From the NCBI GenBank assembly GCA_014529385.2, contig CM043960.1:77589910-77653909 (forward strand): a DNA stretch of 64,000 nt, written 5' to 3'. The notes beneath the pieces were generated by a model. It saw only the letters and a list, made by a program, of their open reading frames with translations, searched no databases and was not told the origin of the DNA. Below, piece after piece: positions 43,957 to 55,837 of this stretch (within the stretch, counting starts at the first letter, position 1; each line of letters starts with the position of its first letter). The position numbers and the translations under genes were made by a program. This stretch comes from Adiantum capillus-veneris (lineage: Eukaryota; Streptophyta; Polypodiopsida; Polypodiales; Pteridaceae).

Positions 43957-45358
43957 TGTGTGAATATAGGAAGGTCTTCAACCTACCTATATACTTATGC
44001 TTGTGGCATGTGCGACGGTGTTGGCTTAAGCACCTTGTGAGAAAAGTAGAGGATTCGCCAACGAGAGCATTGATGTTTTGCAAACTTAGCCACATCATGA
44101 ATATGCGGGGGCCATCTACAAAGTCCGAGATGGAGACAAAAGAGCAAATAAAGAGGATGCTTGATTCATTTATGGATGAGTTTGCATAGGAGAGTGATTT
44201 CCTTGACTATTTCAAGACATACTGGCTTGCAAAGTTTGGTAAGCTCAAGCACCTTATTTCATTGAACCTTGAACTTACAAGGAAAAGGACACAAGCATTC
44301 TTGAGCATAAGTATTTTGTTGGTGCATGTTTGCTAACATGTGGGTGCGTGCAACAAGGACACGTCCACATTCAGACCAAGACACAAATAGGGCTATAGAA
44401 GCTTACCAAGTACAAATTTCTTGGGAGCTCTAAAAAGATGGCTGGCCAATGAGTTGATTGGTTGCTCCACAAGTTGACGTCATCTTGCCTACCGTACTAT
44501 TGGTATTTGCAACAAATGATGAAGGATAAAGGGTTTGTTCGTAAAAATGCAATTCAGAAGATTGTGGAAAACTCTTTTATGAGAGCTTTCAAAATTTTTG
44601 ATGAGCATGTGACATTTGTTTCTAACGATGACATATCCCATGCTTTTGTGAAAAGTGTTTCAAACCCTAATTTAGTGCATACAATATACAACTCAGATTC
44701 AGATTGGGCATGTTGTACATGTTCATGGTCGAAAGAGGGAAACATATGCAGACATCAAATCAAGGTGATGCTTATGTTAGGTATTTCATTTGATACAATG
44801 AAGGACGCATGCTTGAAGATGTATGTGGAACGGGTTCATGGCCTACATGCTAAGCTTGCCCTACCCACAAAAGGTCATGTGAGGAGGAGGTTGCTCAAGA
44901 AGATGCTTACGACACAATAATACTTGATAATGGGGATGACAAACAAGAGGAGGCAACTATTACTAACAAGAAGAAAGGCTTGGATGAGCTAGAAGACCTT
45001 GCGCAAGAGCTTGTGGCAAGCGTAAAAGATGACAATGACTTGATTGGAGAGGCTTGCTCTCTCATCAAGAAAACTATTGGACATCTTGTTGCCTTAAGAG
45101 CTCGCAAAGAGGATGTGTATGGGATGGCAAGTACTTTTATTGCCACAAAGGATGATTTATTTTGACAACACTTTGAAGAGAGCAAAGCTGCTTATAGAGA
45201 AGAGGCTTTCTAAGAAGAAAGCTAGAGTGGGTGAGGGCCTTGAGTTTGCTCATCCATTCAATACCACAAGAGGAAAAAAACGGCAAAGCATGCAACGAAA
45301 GTTAGATGCTCGAGTAGAGAATAAGGGTATAGATGACATTTCAAACCATGATGAATGA
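43957..45358 (+). pseudogene. MuDR-like (MULE/FAR1-type) transposase remnant, 5'-truncated
   Basis: The 43956-44189 frame reads LCLWHVRRCWLKHLVRKV, the C-x2-H region just after the DDE core of Mutator-like transposases. After stops and shifts the 44462-44920 frame contains CCTCSWSKEGNICRHQIKV (about 44705-44763), a SWIM zinc finger (C-x-C-x(n)-C-x-H). The tail continues to 45358 in two more frames. The DDE catalytic core itself is absent; GT-rich repeats replace it. No terminal inverted repeats were found. Confidence 0.82.
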
Positions 45359-45539
45359 TGCAATTTTGCACAGGATTCATGTTTCTAAATTTCAAGACTC
45401 TAATGTATTTCTTCTACATTTCATACCATGATGAGTGATGTGATTTTTATATAATGTTTTTAAGTTTCATAACTATAATGTATTTCTTCAATGCTTTCAA
45501 GTTCCTATCTTTTTGTGTGTGATCTTACTATGTTCAATG

Positions 45540-46345
45540 TCTATGTGTATGTGTGCTCGTGTGTGTGTGTGTTAAAAACGTAGAATTAAACAACAATATT
45601 AAAAACAACCAATGTGTATGTCCTTTTTGTGTTCAATGCGAATGCGTATGTATGTGTGTATGTGTTTGTGTGTGCACGGATAATATATGTATGTGTGTGA
45701 CCTTATTTTGTTCAATGGGTATGTGTATGTGTGCTCGCATACGCGCGTGCACGTGTGTGTGTGTGTGTGTGTATGTGTGTCTTAAAAAAACTAGAATTAA
45801 ACAATAATCTTAAAAACAACCAATGTGTGTGGCCTTTTTGTGTTCAATGCAAATGAGTATGTGTGTGTGTGTGTATGTGTGAGTGTGTGTGATTTAAAAA
45901 AAAAAAAAGATTTAAACAACAATCTTAACAACAACAAATGTGCGTGGCCTTTTTGTCTTCAATGTGTATGTGTATGGGTGCGCACGCACATGTGTGTGTG
46001 TGTGTGTCTTAAAAAAACTAGAATTAAACAACAATCTTAAAAACAATAAATGTGCATGGCCTTATTGTGTTCAATACATGTGTGCGCGTGTATGTGTGTG
46101 GCCTTATTGTGTTCAATGCATATGATTAATGTGTGTGTATATCTTACAAAAACTAGATTTAAACAACAATCTTAAAAAAAATAAATGTGTGGCCTTATTG
46201 TGCTCAATGCATATGATTAATGTGTGTGTGTGTGTGTGTGTGTGTTTTTTCATGTGTATCGTTGGGTGGGTGGGTGGGTGTGTGTATGTGTGTATATCTT
46301 AAAAAAACTAGAATTAAACAACAATCTAAAGAACAATAATAATTT
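45540..46345. repeat. Complex minisatellite: six AT-rich units separated by GT-rich spacers
   Basis: A unit CTTAAAAAAACTAGAATTAA followed by ACAACAATCTTAAAAACAA and (TG)GCCTTNTTGTGTTCAATG recurs at about 45574, 45781, 45892, 46008, 46142 and 46297. The spacers are variable (GT)n runs, so period varies from 110 to 210 bp. Confidence 0.9.
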
Positions 46346-46873
46346 CACTTAAAGTTTGGAAGCCCATATTTCATTGCAACTAGAAAGGTGTACATGGGCA
46401 TCCCAAAATCATCACAACTCCGAAAGCATAATAGCTAAAACAAAACTACAAAAAGTAGGGTCAATGTGTTCATAGTGATGTAAATAGATACAAACTACAA
46501 AGTGCGAAGCCTAGTCAAATGTCGAGGATTTAAGGGTGAGGTTGTAGCCCTTTCGAGCTTTCATTCTTGATGCACGAGGTGAAGAAGAGGCCACCTCATC
46601 ATCTTTGACATTAGGGTGTGTTTCCTCTTCATGGCTTGGATCCTCATGTTTGTTCTCCATTTTTTCAGTATGGCCTCTTCAATTTTCTCTTCTTTCGGCT
46701 GCTTCTCTTTAAGTTTTTTTTGGGGGGGGGGGGGGGGGTGTGCAAAGGTCAATGAGGTCAACAAGAGGACTCACACCTGCCTTTGGTCCCTTTTGTTGTG
46801 TCGGTGTGTCTAAAGGTATTGATTTTTTAGCCCCTGTATCACATGCAAGATAACTAAACAAGGTATTGCTTTC

Positions 46874-46952
<79 letters not shown>

Positions 46953-46975
46953 ACACACACACACATAGAATATCA
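46346..46975. repeat. Spacer with poly-G and a long (GA)n-(CA)n tract
   Basis: Poly-G of 17 at 46722-46738 and (GA)n at 46879-46949 passing into (CA)n to about 46966. No gene motif. Confidence 0.9.
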
Positions 46976-47380
46976 CACCTTTTTCATTTTGATGGGTGAT
47001 CTCCTCTTCTTTGGATGGCTCGTCATCATAAACTCGTGCAACAAGAAATCTTTGCAAAACCACAGCTAATGCTATGGAGTCAATAGAGATAGTCGAATCA
47101 TATTTTGCTAATGCTTGTATTGCTTCTGTTTTTGCAACATCATGAATGTTGGTAGATCGATTTGTCCTTTACGAAGTTGAGGAAGAACCCCCACCTTGTT
47201 CGTTCGAAGATGCTTATCCATGCGATCTTTTGTTGCAAAAGATTGTGGGACATTTGAAAGCAGTCGACAAGTTTTCAACTTACAAAAAAAGCATCGCATA
47301 TGAAGCTTCTTGTAGATGCGTTCCTCAAATTGCTGCACACGCATGAACCACAATACCATGTTTTTGTGAGAATTCTAGTG
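46976..47380. other. No recognisable gene
   Basis: The minus frame at 47108-47359 reads RMHLCFFCKLKTCRLLSNV-like text without a known domain. Confidence 0.4.
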
Positions 47381-47910
47381 TGCGCAATGTGTGTACTCAA
47401 TCGTAAGTGCACAATTGCTTGCTCATACAAGTATTTACCTGTGTACTCATGTGTGTGTACACACAATTGTTTGCTCACATGCGTATTTGCATGTGTGTAC
47501 TCATTGTGTGTATGGACATAATTGCTTGCATGTATGTGTGTGTGTGCATGCACATAATTAGTTAATTATGTGTGTGTGCACACAATTGCTTGCATATATG
47601 TATGCACAGAATTGTTCGCTCATATGTGCAGCATTTGCATGTGTGTTCTCATTGTGTATATGCATATAATTGCTTGCATGCATGTGTGTGTTGTGTGTGT
47701 GCTAACATAATTGGTTAATTATGTGTGTGTAGACACTGATGAGCAAGCACACAATTTGCTTGCTCACACGTTGCTTACTCATATGTGTGTGCACACAATT
47801 GCTTGCATATATATGTGCTCATATGTGTGCCCACACAATTGCTCACTCATATGCGTATTTGCATGTATATACTCATTGTGTGTATGCACATAATTAATTG
47901 CAGACAATTA
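47381..47910. repeat. Minisatellite with CACAATTGCTTGC units
   Basis: The word CACAATTGCTTGC (or CATAATTGCTTGC) followed by an ATATGTGTGTG-like segment recurs about ten times between 47409 and 47895. Units are 40-60 bp with GT-rich linkers. Confidence 0.88.
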
Positions 47911-48330
47911 TTGCTCTCCACATAATTCGATATGAGTGTCTTCTTGGTTTTTGATCTTTCTCCCATCTAGGTAAGTTCCAACATCCTTAGGTACATAGGA
48001 CCATTTTTTGCTAATCCCTTACAAGAGTCAAAATGGAATCGTCTAGAGTAGATATTGCTCCAACAAAGCTCTTGCAACTTAGAGCATCAGCTACAACATC
48101 CTCCTTTGCAAGACAATAAACGATCTCAAAGTCCTATCCCTCTAAAGTTTCAATCTACCTCCATTGTGTCATGTTGAGGATTGACTAGGTAAATATCCAC
48201 ACTTTAAGCTCTTATGATTAGTAACTAACTTGACGTTTTGTCCGAGAATATAATGTCTCCATATCTTTAATGCATGAATCAATCCTGGGGGATTCACTAG
48301 TAATAATGATGAGACATCACGCACGAGCAC
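47911..48330. other. Possible decayed 3' end of gypsy element C
   Basis: The minus strand shows no clear motif, but it lies directly downstream of the RT of element C, where RNase H would be expected. Confidence 0.3.
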
Positions 48331-48839
48331 CAAAAATGGGAAACTACCCCCTATATACGGAAAAAATCCCCCTATATATGAACCTTACCTTATAAAAAAT
48401 ACCTCCCCTCCCTACCAAAACCCCCTCCCTTACACTCACATGAAACCCATATGGAACTTATGGTGAATCCCCAGAGGAATCACCGCTAGTAACTCAAGAT
48501 CATGTATTGCATAATTAAATTTGTAAGTTTTTAACTTCTTGGATACAAAACCCATAGGTCTACTTTCTTAAGTTAGAGCACCACCTATTGCAATTCCGCT
48601 AGCATCAGCAATAACTTCAAATTCCTTCGTAAAATTGGGTAGCTTGAGACATGGAGCTACAGTTACAATTCTCTTAAGCTCATCACAACTGGTATGAAGT
48701 TCTTGATTCTAGATAATCTTCATTCCTTTCTTCAAACTCCTATAAGAGGTGTCGCGATGATGACTGCATAATTTTGGATGAATACTCGGTACCATCCCGT
48801 GATACCTAGAAATCCTCTTACCTTGCTGACATTCTTGGA

Positions 48840-49480
48840 AATCGGCTAGTCCACTACATCCTTTACTTTGGCAAGATCAACTGATATTCCTTATTTGGAT
48901 ACGATGAACCGAAGATATTCGATCTGAGGTGAGAAAAATTTGCATTTGCTCTTCTTCACAAATAGTTTATTATCCCTCAAGATCCAAAGCATCTTGCGGA
49001 AATGTTCTTTGTGTTCTTCCAAGGCTTTGGAATATACCAAGATGTCATAAAAAAATACCAACACAAAGTCATCCAAGTAGGGTCTGAAGATATCTTGCAT
49101 TAATCTGTTAAAGGTTGCTAGAGCATTAGTAAGTCCAAAGGACATCACCATGAATTCGTAATGCATGTATCTTGTATTGAACCATATAACTGTCAAGAAA
49201 AAGTATCCTTTTCCTTGAATTGATAAGTTACTCAATAGGCTTTATGGATCTAAGGTTTTTAGGAAGATTGATCTAAGGTCATGATATTACCATATCCAAA
49301 TTATGGAATATAACATCCCAAAGACTGCATTCAATTATATTCCATAATTTGGATCTGGTAATATCATGACCTTAGATCAATCTTCCTAAAAACCTTAGAT
49401 CCATAAAGCCTATTGAGTAACTTATCAATTCAAGGAAAAGGATACTTGTTCTTGACAGTTATATGGTTCAATCCACAATA
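48840..49480 (-). pseudogene. Gypsy C reverse transcriptase, split by an inverted duplication
   Basis: On the minus strand 49480-49335 encodes [30 protein letters not shown] and YYQIQIMEYN (fingers, with motif A). Then the inverted copy intervenes. From 49175 the frame resumes with FNTRYMHYEFMVMSFGLTNA, GLTNALATFNRLMQDIF and VFFYDILVYSKALEEH. The catalytic box reads FYDI where family members have F-x-DD, so one acidic residue is lost. Confidence 0.9.
49176..49472. repeat. Near-perfect palindrome: 138-bp arms, 21-bp loop
   Basis: The left arm 49176-49313 and right arm 49335-49472 are reverse complements with only two mismatches. The right arm is RT in the correct (minus) sense; the left arm plus loop encodes the same RT segment on the plus strand and continues one step further (NIPKTAFN). 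Confidence 0.97.
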
Positions 49481-49547
49481 GTCAATACATAACCGAAGAG
49501 TACAATCTTTCTTGTTTTGAAATAGAACTAGCTCTCCCTAGGGAGAG

Positions 49548-49922
49548 TTACTCGGATGGATAAATACTTGTTTCAAGAGTTCACGTAATTGTTTCTTAAG
49601 TTTAATGGCTTCAAGAAGAGACATTTTATAAGGCCTCTTGGATACAAGTTCACTCCCTAGTATTGCTTTGATTTCATGGTATGTATCCCTTGAAGGTGGA
49701 AGACCAGTTAGATCTTCTGGGAAGACATCTGAAGAGTTACTCGGATGGATAAACCCTTGTTCAAAGAGTTGTCATAATTGTTCCTTAAAATCATTGGCTT
49801 TAGGAAGAGACATTTTATAAGGCCTCTTGGATACAGGTTCACTCCTTGGCATTACTTCAATTTCATGGTCTATCTCCCTTGAAGGTGGAAGATTAGTTAG
49901 ATCTTCTGGGAAGATATCTGAG
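49548..49922. repeat. Tandem duplication of about 188 bp within element C
   Basis: TACTCGGATGGATAAA..CTTGTT..AAGAGTT through GAAGGTGGAAGA and TTAGATCTTCTGGGAAGA occurs at about 49548-49735 and 49737-49922, about 90 percent alike. Confidence 0.92.
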
Positions 49923-50115
49923 AATTCCTGTAGCCAAGATAGTTCTGAATCTTGCTCATGGTTTTTGACTTTGTTGAGCTTAATGACGATGAATACCTAT
50001 TGTCCAGCCTTCAATCCTTTAATTAATCTCTTTTGGTTAAGACATCTTAGCCTTTAGTCTTCCATTCTTTCCTTATACCAAAATTTCATGTCCTAGGTGG
50101 TCAAAAAATGTAAAA

Positions 50116-50418
50116 TTACCTCAACCAAATTTCCTTCCTGCACGCCATCTCTATCGTCATCGGGCTGGCTGGAAATTGATCCAACTTTAGTTTTCTCAAA
50201 CATCTTGGTGAAAGAAATGAATGTGTATTGCCACAGTCAATCAATAGGTTGAAAAAATCACCTTGATGAGCGACTTGAGTTTGGATGATTATGTATTGGT
50301 TTTGGACACCGAGATTATTGACAGTTGCATAGAGTGTCACCCATTCATGAGCCTCGTCACCTAATGTTGCCTCAATCCTTGCCACATGGGCATGTCCTCC
50401 TCTTTCTCTTTCTTGCAT
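50116..50418 (-). pseudogene. Gypsy C aspartic protease
   Basis: The 100-residue frame reads GDFFNLLIDCGNTHSFLSPR. The family active site is D-S-G-[ST]; here it is D-C-G-N, so two of four positions are altered while the aspartate stays. Flanking LYATVNNLGVQN and LRKLKLDQFP match the usual context in plant gypsy polyproteins. Confidence 0.85.
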
Positions 50419-50559
50419 TATGACTATCCTTTCTCTTCTATATCACCTCTTCCATGACCTAGAGCTCTATTGTTTCACTGGTAATGTTAGTTATATGGCC
50501 CTCTAGGCCCTTGGGAATGAGCACCGATAGCTAATGCAATAGTGTGGTTCTGTAGTCTT

Positions 50560-50620
50560 GGGAAGTTAATCCTGCAATGACCCCATTCATTACATTTAAA
50601 ACACCAAATATTGGGTAAAT
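50560..50620 (-). pseudogene. Gypsy C gag CCHC zinc knuckle
   Basis: The minus strand reads CFKCNEWGHCRINF: C-x2-C-x4-H-x-x pattern with the last cysteine replaced by phenylalanine. This is the nucleocapsid knuckle of gag, damaged. Confidence 0.7.
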
Positions 50621-50825
50621 TTTGATCTATCGCATTTGTTGCATAACTCTTAGGTCTGGATTGTTGCCTGAGATGGTTCTTTCCTCAATGTTCCACGCTC
50701 TTGTTCAATCTCCTTGGCTAATGGGTCACATAAAGGCATCTTGCAGAGATGTCATCCTTATCACTTCTAGTCAAGTGTTCAAGGGACTATTCATTCTTTA
50801 TAATAAAATCAAGCAATCTATTGCC

Positions 50826-51440
50826 CATTGGTCATCATCAGAGCATATCTCCTCAAGGTGACAAAATTTGAGAAGTATTCCTCCTTCTGAAGGTTCCCTT
50901 GCCTTAGCTCATAGATCCTTTCATGAGATGGTGGCAAGGGAATTATCTCTCTCACTACCTATTTGATATGCACCCATCTTTAGGAGTTTGATGCTACTCT
51001 AGAGTCTTTACAATGCTGCTTCCACCATAGCTTAGTTTTACCAACCATTTGGAATATCCCAAGCATGGCTCGGTTTGATAGTGCAGTTCCAGCTTTGTTA
51101 AAATAGTCATCTATCTGGTCGTCATCGGAGCATATCTCCTCAAGGTGACAACATTTGAGAAGTATTCCTCCTTCTGAAGGTTCCCTTGCCTTAGCTCATA
51201 GAATTTGTTCATCTTGATCCTTTCATGAGATGGTGGCAAGGGAATTATCTTTCTCTCACTACCTGTTTGATCTGCTTCCAACTTTAGGAGTTTGATGCTA
51301 CTATAGAGTCTTTACAATGCTACTTTCACCATAGCTTAGTTTTTCCAACCATTTGGAACATCTTGAGCATGGCTCGGTTTGACAATGCAATTCTAGCTTC
51401 ATTGAAATATTCGTCTATCTATTCTATTCATACTTTTGTG
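50826..51440. repeat. Tandem duplication of about 300 bp in gag of element C
   Basis: GGTCRTCATCRGAGCATATCTCC through AATATTCGTCTATCT occurs at about 50829-51118 and 51119-51424. The second copy has a small insertion (AATTTGTTCATCTT) near 51202. Confidence 0.92.
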
Positions 51441-51480
51441 AGTTTTTCAACTTTAGCGCCTTCACCTTGAAGGATGGTAG

Positions 51481-53040
51481 TTGAAGTTGTTTAAGTAACA
51501 ACTTCCTCTCTTGTACTTCCATATATACATGGGCCATTTGGCCACCTTGAATTCATAATAGCTTTTAACATAAGTAGCATTTACATATAATTTTTCTCCC
51601 ACTCAGACACAACTCCGTCAATACAGAAGACACAAGAGAGAGATTTGAAAAAAAAATTCTCATTATTAATTTCTCATTATATATCTATTTATTGTATTAC
51701 AAAATTCCCCTTTTGATCTTTAAGGCGTTCAAAAGTATTAGAACTCTTGAAGTAGGGAGGATCTGATAGCATCTCAAGGATTTGAAGATCGCTCGAAAGT
51801 CGAGATAATCCTTTCACAATAGATGGGGGAACGTAGATCTGGTATGAGGATATATGTTGGATCACTTGTTGATAAACCCACTTATTCTATAGGATCTTCT
51901 TATCTTTAACCATGATGTAGGTTTTGCGGTTTAGGGTGCCTTGGAAAGTAAACAATCCCACCACTTGTAATTTTTCCAAAAGTCTATCCTTTTTAGGTTT
52001 ATACCTAGATGATCTGATTTCCTTGCATTGATGATGTAGAAATCAGGAGAAATGATCCAAGATCAAACCAAGCCCCTGTACCTTGGCCAATTTGAGCAGC
52101 AAGATTAAACAACTTGTCTATAATCATCCTCATGGTTTCAGGAAATTCATAGTTATTTGACAAGCATGCTCTCTCAAATAAATTGTCGAACATTAAGAGC
52201 TTGGTCCATGGACTCATATGTCCAATCTAATACACGTACCACAAAATCCAAGGCTAGATTTCCCAGTCCATGGTATCCTGGCATTGGCTCAGGTTGCCCA
52301 CTCTAGGCAAGCAAAAACCCGATAGTCGGCTAGCTAATACTGGTAATCTAATGGATGACATCTAGCTCTCATTTGGAAACATAGAATACAAGCTGTTGAC
52401 GCTTAGCGTAGCTCTACCTTGCAACTATGAAACCTAAGGCCCATTCGCCACTAAGGTAGATGGTTAACCCATTAATTCGACATCTTTTACTCCCTTTTTT
52501 AGAAGCATGACCGCTAATTAATGACCTTTTTGGACTATGAGATTTATCTAACTAATGGATAATTACACTTGGAAAGCTTCTCGATTGATCAGGACCACCC
52601 ATCCATTGGACGGAGCCGTCACGGCATCCAATCATCCACTTTCCACCCTGCATGCACCCTTCTTTTTGTGAACTAATTACTACCACATTTTTGGACATTC
52701 AAAAGCAGTTTCTTTATTTATTTTCGTACCTTGTTTGTTAAAATAGTCCCTTAGGTAATTGAATACAATTAAATACATTGTCCAAGTAAAACAGTTCATT
52801 TATTTCAACGTCCAATCAATAATTCAGTCAATCATTGATCATGCAATCAACACCAATTTAGGAATTTTGGGAAAAATTCATAATTTTGGCACAAATTGTA
52901 GTCTGGACCTTACGTGGTTGGAAATGTAGATTGCACTCAAATGTTCTCTTAAAAGAGATTTCATGGTATATATTTGAAGTGCCTGAATGTGTATAGTGTT
53001 TGAGTCTTACCGACATGTGGAGTGCATCAATGAGTTTAAT
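51481..53040. other. No firm gene; weak minus-strand coding signal
   Basis: From 52270 down to 51700 the minus strand gives protein-like stretches (ERACLSNNYEFPETMRMIID at 52005-52217, then LLEKLQVVGLFTFQGTLNRK). There are stops and no recognisable domain. It could be the gag N-terminus of another retroelement. Confidence 0.3.
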
Positions 53041-53059
53041 ATAGCATTCAGAGGGAGAG

Positions 53060-53211
<152 letters not shown>

Positions 53212-53351
53212 TCACATTATATGAGAATTTTTAGCCATCAAAGGCTTACACTTGTGGGAACACCCGCTTGATTTTTATAATGCCTTGATTATACAAGAGC
53301 TACTTGGATAGACACACATACTAAATGGGAATGGTGCATTCAATGGTTTAC

Positions 53352-53417
<66 letters not shown>
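53352..53417. repeat. (CA)n array, about 66 bp
   Basis: Thirty-three CA units, 140 bp after the longer array and in the same orientation. Confidence 0.98.
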
Positions 53418-53419
<2 letters not shown>

Positions 53420-55830
53420 TCTTTGATATGATGGTTTTTATTTTTACCGTTTAGCCTGGGTGGCTTACACTTGCTTGGCATAAGAATCATTGCTAATCTT
53501 GACTAGTGTCAATGGCCTTCTTTTGGGGCGGATTTAGCCTGGAAATCTAATATGATTTTGGGGCATTTAATTGAGCTGTATGGATTATTCTTCTTTTGGC
53601 CTTACACCGATGTTTGGAGTTCAATGTTCGGGGGGGCTGACATGCCGGCTCTGCACGAATGTAGGAGGCGCCAAAAAATGAATGGCACTTATACCTCTGC
53701 AAATGCTTTAAAATGGTGAGTGAATTTCTTCACTCATTGGATTTAATTTGTATTACAATGTATTTGGTACTTTCCACCCCAAATGCTCCACCATCGCCTA
53801 CATAGATGCTTTTCGCTTTCTATCCTTTATGAATATACTGGACCCAACTGGCACACATGATGGGCATTCATTTCCTTTGGGCCCAAGAGCCATTTTTGGG
53901 CTTATTCTTTTGGAATGGATATGCTGGAGTGAATGCTACAGATCTCGTTGCCTCCATAGGCGTATCTCTATGCAAGAAGAAGCCATGATGCCAAAACATG
54001 TGGCTAGAGCAACCCCTACCTGATTATAAAGGTGAGGGTCCTGAACACTCACTTAGTTCTACATGCATTTTGCAGAATATCACTTATTTTGTCTACCCCA
54101 AGTACCCCCCCACCTCCCTCCCAGGTATTTTTCTTGGGTTGTAAGCCTAGCATGTCATTTTTTCTAAAGAAGGATACAAGCTGTACTTTCGTTTGTTACT
54201 GTAGATTGCTGTTTTTGCTATCTGTTGGCATAATGATAGGTTAACTCCCTTGTTGCATATGGAATTTTGGGATGCGGTCTGATGTGGATACCCTTTTAAA
54301 TGCTTCTTTGTATGCTGTTGACTGCTAGCATTATTATGTATGGCTCTCTTCTCTCTGACCTTGGTAGAGAGGAAAGTAAATATTTACTTTTAACAATTAG
54401 GATAACATCTGACTGTTGGAGTGGATATATTAAAAAACTTTATAGATGTGATTTAAATGTGTGGAGAAATGCAAGGGGTATCCCCTGCAGCACATGGCAT
54501 TTAGTAGTCTCTCTGCACAATACCTATAGCTTGAATGGTTTGACCTCGAATGAGGTGATCATCAAGAATCCAAATTACAATAGGAGAGGGCACTCACTTG
54601 GCTCTTATCCAACACTCTGGTTCACATCTCTCTGTGCTAAGAACGGAGGATTGTCATGGATAAGTGGTAATATCAGAATGGGCATGAATCTTCTTGATTT
54701 GAATTTAAGGAACACATTAAAAAAGAACTCCCAAGTACTGGGAGTACAAAGCATCCCATATCCCCTTCCCCTTCATCTCATAGTACTCTTAAAATATAAA
54801 AAAGAATAAACAATTCATCACTCTTGAAATAAACTAACACCCCCATTTTGGTGAGGATATAAGGGCTTCTATCAGAATCTGGCTTTACTAAAAAATTTAA
54901 TAATTTGTCTAGAGAAATGAATTGACTCTGTTGATGAAATGTTCTATATTTGGTAAGTAACTACTCTGTGAGTTGTTATCTGCTGCAATATTGGAAGGAG
55001 GGACTGTATCACTCTGATTTTTGATAAAAAAGAATGATAATTTAAATATCACTTCTCAAATAAACTAACATTCTCATTTTGAAATGAATTATGGGGAGGC
55101 TATAAGGGCTTCTATCAGAATGGAGACTCTATACATATAAAAAATGCAATGACATAATTTTAGATCAAGTAGCAATTGGATTGTGTTCTCATGCTGTATA
55201 TATATGTGTATATATGGCAATCTGACCTGGGTGTTTTTCAAGAAGGTACTGATGCAAGTAAAAGGTCATTTTGATGCTGCTACCTATTGCAATACATCTC
55301 CAATGATTGATCCACTGGTGTGTGTTTGAGCAACCGTTTTCTTTGTGTATGTCTTGTTGCACCTGATTTTTGATGCCTCTCTAGTTCTAGATGAGGAAAT
55401 GGAGGATAGGAGGGAAGTGTGATTGCTCCAAGCAAGGGGAAAATGTCCCAAGGTATGGTCTCAATGGCTTGCTATATAAGCCTATTCATCTTGGCTTAAT
55501 TTTCACTCCAAATGTGGGTTTTGGATGTAGATAGTAGCATTATACCAGACAGGCGGTGCAAGTTTTTGCATTCTTTGAAGGTTTAAAAACTTGTTGCTTG
55601 GGTATAGTCTAACACTGTAGGATGTTTGGAGAGGAGCCTCTTGGCAAACAAATCCGGTTCTGTACAGTAGCCACTCAAAGGGACTTTGAGGGACAAAAGA
55701 GGTCGGTATGGCTATTGTGGATGCCACTCCTTCTAATTCTGAATCTGCAAATGTAGTGCAGGATGCAGAATAGGCTTTCAATGTACACTACATTTATAAC
55801 CCATCATTTCATGATGCATGTATGTTTATT
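53418..55830. other. No recognisable gene; one orphan 169-codon frame
   Basis: The plus frame 54300-54809 is the longest without a family. It starts with a hydrophobic segment (MLLCMLLTASIIMYGSLLSD) and then turns polar. I see no motif, no clear splice sites and no neighbour that suggests a role, so it is most likely chance. AT-rich ACTAACA and CTTCTATCAGAAT words recur near 54850 and 55070. Confidence 0.35.
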
Positions 55831-55837
55831 TGCGGAT

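Larger units (their letters stand above)
48331..51480 (-). mobile_element. Ty3/gypsy element C, degenerate, with internal duplications
   Basis: Minus-strand order: gag capsid (about 50820-51480), CCHC knuckle (about 50560-50620), protease (50116-50418), spacer, then RT (48840-49480). No LTR was identified at either end. The element has a large inverted duplication in RT and two tandem duplications, described separately, and stops throughout. Confidence 0.8.

Noticed and set aside
45540-46345. Regular repeat-spacer pattern suggesting a CRISPR array
   Set aside because: Repeats are long, AT-rich and diverged; spacers are GT runs of varying length; the window is eukaryotic.
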